NCBI GenBank assembly: GCA_036655355.1
Contig: JAVVQG010000004.1
Span: 186,001 to 250,000, forward strand
Source: JAUNSR01 sp036655355
GTDB taxonomy: Bacteria > Bacteroidota > Bacteroidia > Bacteroidales > JAUNSR01
Reading direction: 5' to 3'
DNA: 64,000 nt
Below are positions 62,300-64,000 of this stretch, piece by piece. A program made the translations under genes and the position numbers. Under the pieces are notes generated by a model. That model was not told the DNA's origin, did not search any database, and worked only from the letters and a program-made list of their open reading frames with translations. Numbering within the stretch: position 1 is the first letter of the stretch; every line of letters starts with the position of its first letter.

Positions 62300-63175
62300 A
62301 TGAAAGCATTTGTATTTCCCGGACAAGGCGCTCAATTCGTCGGAATGGGTAAAGATCTTTATGACAACTCCGACAAAGCACGCGAACTGTTCGAAAAAGC
62401 GAACGATATTCTAGGTTTCCGTATTACGGACCTCATGTTTAATGGCACCGAAGAAGACCTTCGCCAGACAAAGGTTACCCAACCTGCGGTATTTCTGGTA
62501 TCTGTTATTCCGGCATTAATCAATGACGATGTGAAACCGGACATGGTTGCAGGTCACTCGTTGGGTGAATTCTCTGCATTGGTAGTTTCAGGAGCTCTTT
62601 CTTTTGAAGATGGACTGAAATTGGTTGCGAAACGTGCCCACGCCATGCAGCAGGCTTGCGAACTGAACCCCTCTACAATGGCGGCGATCCTTGGTTTGCC
62701 GGATGAAAAGGTGGAAGAGATCTGCGCATCGATCGAAGGTGAAATCGTGGTGCCGGCTAACTATAACTGCCCGGGACAGATCGTAATCTCCGGATCAAAT
62801 GCAGGCATCGACGAAGCTTGTGCGAAGATGACCGAAGCGGGTGCGAAACGTGCACTTAAGTTGAAAGTGGGCGGTGCATTCCACTCTCCGCTGATGGAAC
62901 CTGCTCGCGGCGAGTTGGCCGAAGCGATCAATGCGACGGTATTCATGGCCCCTTCTTGCCCTATCTACCAGAATGTGGATGCGAAACCGCATACAGACCC
63001 TGTCGTTATCAAAGACAACCTGAACTTCCAGCTGACCGCACCGGTACGTTGGACGCAGAGCGTGATCAATATGATTGCGGACGGAGCCGATTCGTTTACC
63101 GAAGTCGGACCGGGCAATGTATTGCAGGGATTGGTGAAGAAAATCGATAAAACAGTTGAAGCCAAAGGGCTTTAA
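62300..63175 (+). CDS. fabD: Malonyl-CoA:ACP transacylase
   Basis: 291 residues. Motifs are FPGQGAQFVGMG at residue 5, the nucleophile elbow GHSLGEFSAL with Ser near 87, and GGAFHSPLM with the catalytic His near 195. It loads malonate on acyl carrier protein for fatty acid synthesis. It stands alone here with its own terminator, not in a fab cluster. Confidence 0.96.
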   Translation: MKAFVFPGQGAQFVGMGKDLYDNSDKARELFEKANDILGFRITDLMFNGTEEDLRQTKVTQPAVFLVSVIPALINDDVKPDMVAGHSLGEFSALVVSGALSFEDGLKLVAKRAHAMQQACELNPSTMAAILGLPDEKVEEICASIEGEIVVPANYNCPGQIVISGSNAGIDEACAKMTEAGAKRALKLKVGGAFHSPLMEPARGELAEAINATVFMAPSCPIYQNVDAKPHTDPVVIKDNLNFQLTAPVRWTQSVINMIADGADSFTEVGPGNVLQGLVKKIDKTVEAKGL

Positions 63176-63193
63176 TAATTTGCGATAACGAAG

Positions 63194-63257
63194 GAGCACA
63201 GATCTGTGAGGATGTTTGACAAACGCTGACACCTCTTGGATCTGTGCTCTTTTTTTA
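63194..63257 (+). terminator. Long terminator after fabD
   Basis: GAGCACAGATC and GATCTGTGCTC form an 11-bp outer stem. The inner 38 bases contain a second partial stem (TGAGGATGTTTG with AAACGCTGACACC). T7 follows. Confidence 0.88.
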
Positions 63258-63304
63258 TAAACCTTTCGTCCCCTCGCTTGTTTGTAAGATAAAAACAGTG
63301 ATTT

Positions 63305-64000
63305 ATGGAAACGGTTGCTGCATCAGATACACCAAGAAAATACAAGTTGGGGATTGCCTTGAGTGGAGGCGGTGCCAGAGGATTCGCACACATCGGCGTT
63401 TTAAAGGCGCTGGAGGAGTACGGCATCTTTCCGGATCTTATTTCGGGCGTGAGTGCCGGATCTGTGGTTGGAGGCCTCTATTGTGCGGGGTTCTCCCCTG
63501 CGGATATGATTGAGATATTCCAGGGAGAACATTTTAAGGACTTCGCTGAAATACGTGTGCCCAAAGTAAGTCTTTTCAGTACGCTGGGATTTCGGGAATT
63601 TCTCTCCCGCTCAATCGGTAAACGCATCTTTTCGGAACTGGAACTACCTTTCATGGTGATCGCCACAGACATCGATCATGGGGAGTCGGTAGTATTCAAT
63701 AAAGGGATTGTGGCTGACGCCATCTGGGCATCGTGCAGCATCCCCGTTATTTTCCAACCGGTAGAGATAGACGGCGTACATTACGTAGACGGTGGCGTTC
63801 TCCGGAACTTCCCGGTGTATCCGATCCGTCATTTGTGTGATTATGTGATCGGTGTGGATGTCAACACCCTGAAACTAGCACCTTACAAAGCCAATATCCT
63901 GAATATCGCCGAACGCTCTTACAACCTGATGTTTCGTTCGAATACCACCGAAGATAAGAAATTATGCGATCTGCTGATTGAAACGAACGAAACAGCCGAT
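63305..64000 (+). CDS. Patatin-like phospholipase family protein (truncated by window end)
   Basis: 232 codons are visible and the frame is still open at the last base. The N-terminal motifs are LGIALSGGGARGFAHIGVL (oxyanion hole GGGARG), the nucleophile GVSAGSVVG with Ser near residue 59, and the catalytic Asp in YVDGGVLRNFPV near 165. This is the Ser-Asp dyad of patatin-like lipases, near the RssA/NTE-type group. It probably hydrolyses membrane lipids. In Bacteroidota many such proteins continue into an outer-membrane barrel, which cannot be checked here. Confidence 0.9.
   Translation, partial: METVAASDTPRKYKLGIALSGGGARGFAHIGVLKALEEYGIFPDLISGVSAGSVVGGLYCAGFSPADMIEIFQGEHFKDFAEIRVPKVSLFSTLGFREFLSRSIGKRIFSELELPFMVIATDIDHGESVVFNKGIVADAIWASCSIPVIFQPVEIDGVHYVDGGVLRNFPVYPIRHLCDYVIGVDVNTLKLAPYKANILNIAERSYNLMFRSNTTEDKKLCDLLIETNETAD

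Overview
This window is about 64 kb of a Bacteroidota (Bacteroidales) chromosome. Evidence for this is the repeated promoter element TAnnTTTG upstream of genes (the Bacteroidota -7 box) with no Shine-Dalgarno pattern, the conserved order purH-mreB-mreC-mreD-mrdA-rodA, a GldH-type lipoprotein, a NigD-like lipoprotein, a DUF4861 protein, a Bacteroides-type conjugative-transposon TraN relic and a type IX-style C-terminal sorting domain on a secreted protease. I would place it near Parabacteroides/Tannerella/Porphyromonas-like lineages but cannot name a species. A run of 100 N at 9467-9566 shows that this is a scaffolded draft assembly.

Layout. 0-4 kb: a secreted muramidase-like protein, an HU-like/winged-helix fusion, a secreted retropepsin-like protein and tRNA-Met. 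4-9.4 kb: a START-like protein, an LptF/LptG permease, ribBA behind a duplicated leader, and a class I aminotransferase. 9.4-9.9 kb: microsatellites around the assembly gap. 9.9-17.5 kb: dnaE, trxA, then a pair of secreted carbohydrate-related lipoproteins (DUF4861 and type I pullulanase). 17.8-22.4 kb: a cell-division and RNA-decay cluster (coiled-coil protein, zapA, rny, a RicT/PSP1 protein with unusual tails, gldH). 22.4-29.9 kb, minus strand: the elongasome operon behind purH. 29.9-32.7 kb: metA coupled to a U32 peptidase. 33-41 kb: M6 protease, then a minus-strand run (dacB, two unknowns, rsmI, yjjG) facing tdk and an AI-2E family permease. 41.3 kb: tRNA-Lys. 41.8-44.2 kb: MFS transporter and glycerate kinase.

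44.2-50 kb is an AT-rich accessory island that reads as a graveyard of mobile DNA. It holds a group II intron tail, a traN pseudogene, IS66 and IS3-family fragments, duplicated IS ends and long inverted repeats. Among these are a lipoprotein with a long Ala-rich hydrophobic segment, a small membrane protein and an AAA/DUF4143 ATPase with an operator-like palindrome at its promoter. 50-53 kb is a three-gene, probably zinc-related TonB receptor operon. 53-64 kb returns to core genes: a lipoprotein, an AraC regulator, sdaA, thyA-folA, a long PurF-type amidotransferase, a NigD-like lipoprotein, tatA-tatC, fabD and the start of a patatin-like phospholipase cut by the window end.

Functional themes are envelope growth (MreBCD, PBP2, RodA, PBP4, LptF-type permease, NamZ-like muramidase), folate, nucleotide and riboflavin synthesis (thyA, folA, tdk, purH, purF-type, ribBA), and RNA turnover (RNase Y with a RicT-like partner). 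The points most worth a second look are the repeated leader upstream of ribBA and the M6 protease, the rny-ricT pair with Cys/Gly and Arg/Glu tails, the dispersed palindromic repeat family, and the inverted repeats around the DUF4143 ATPase.
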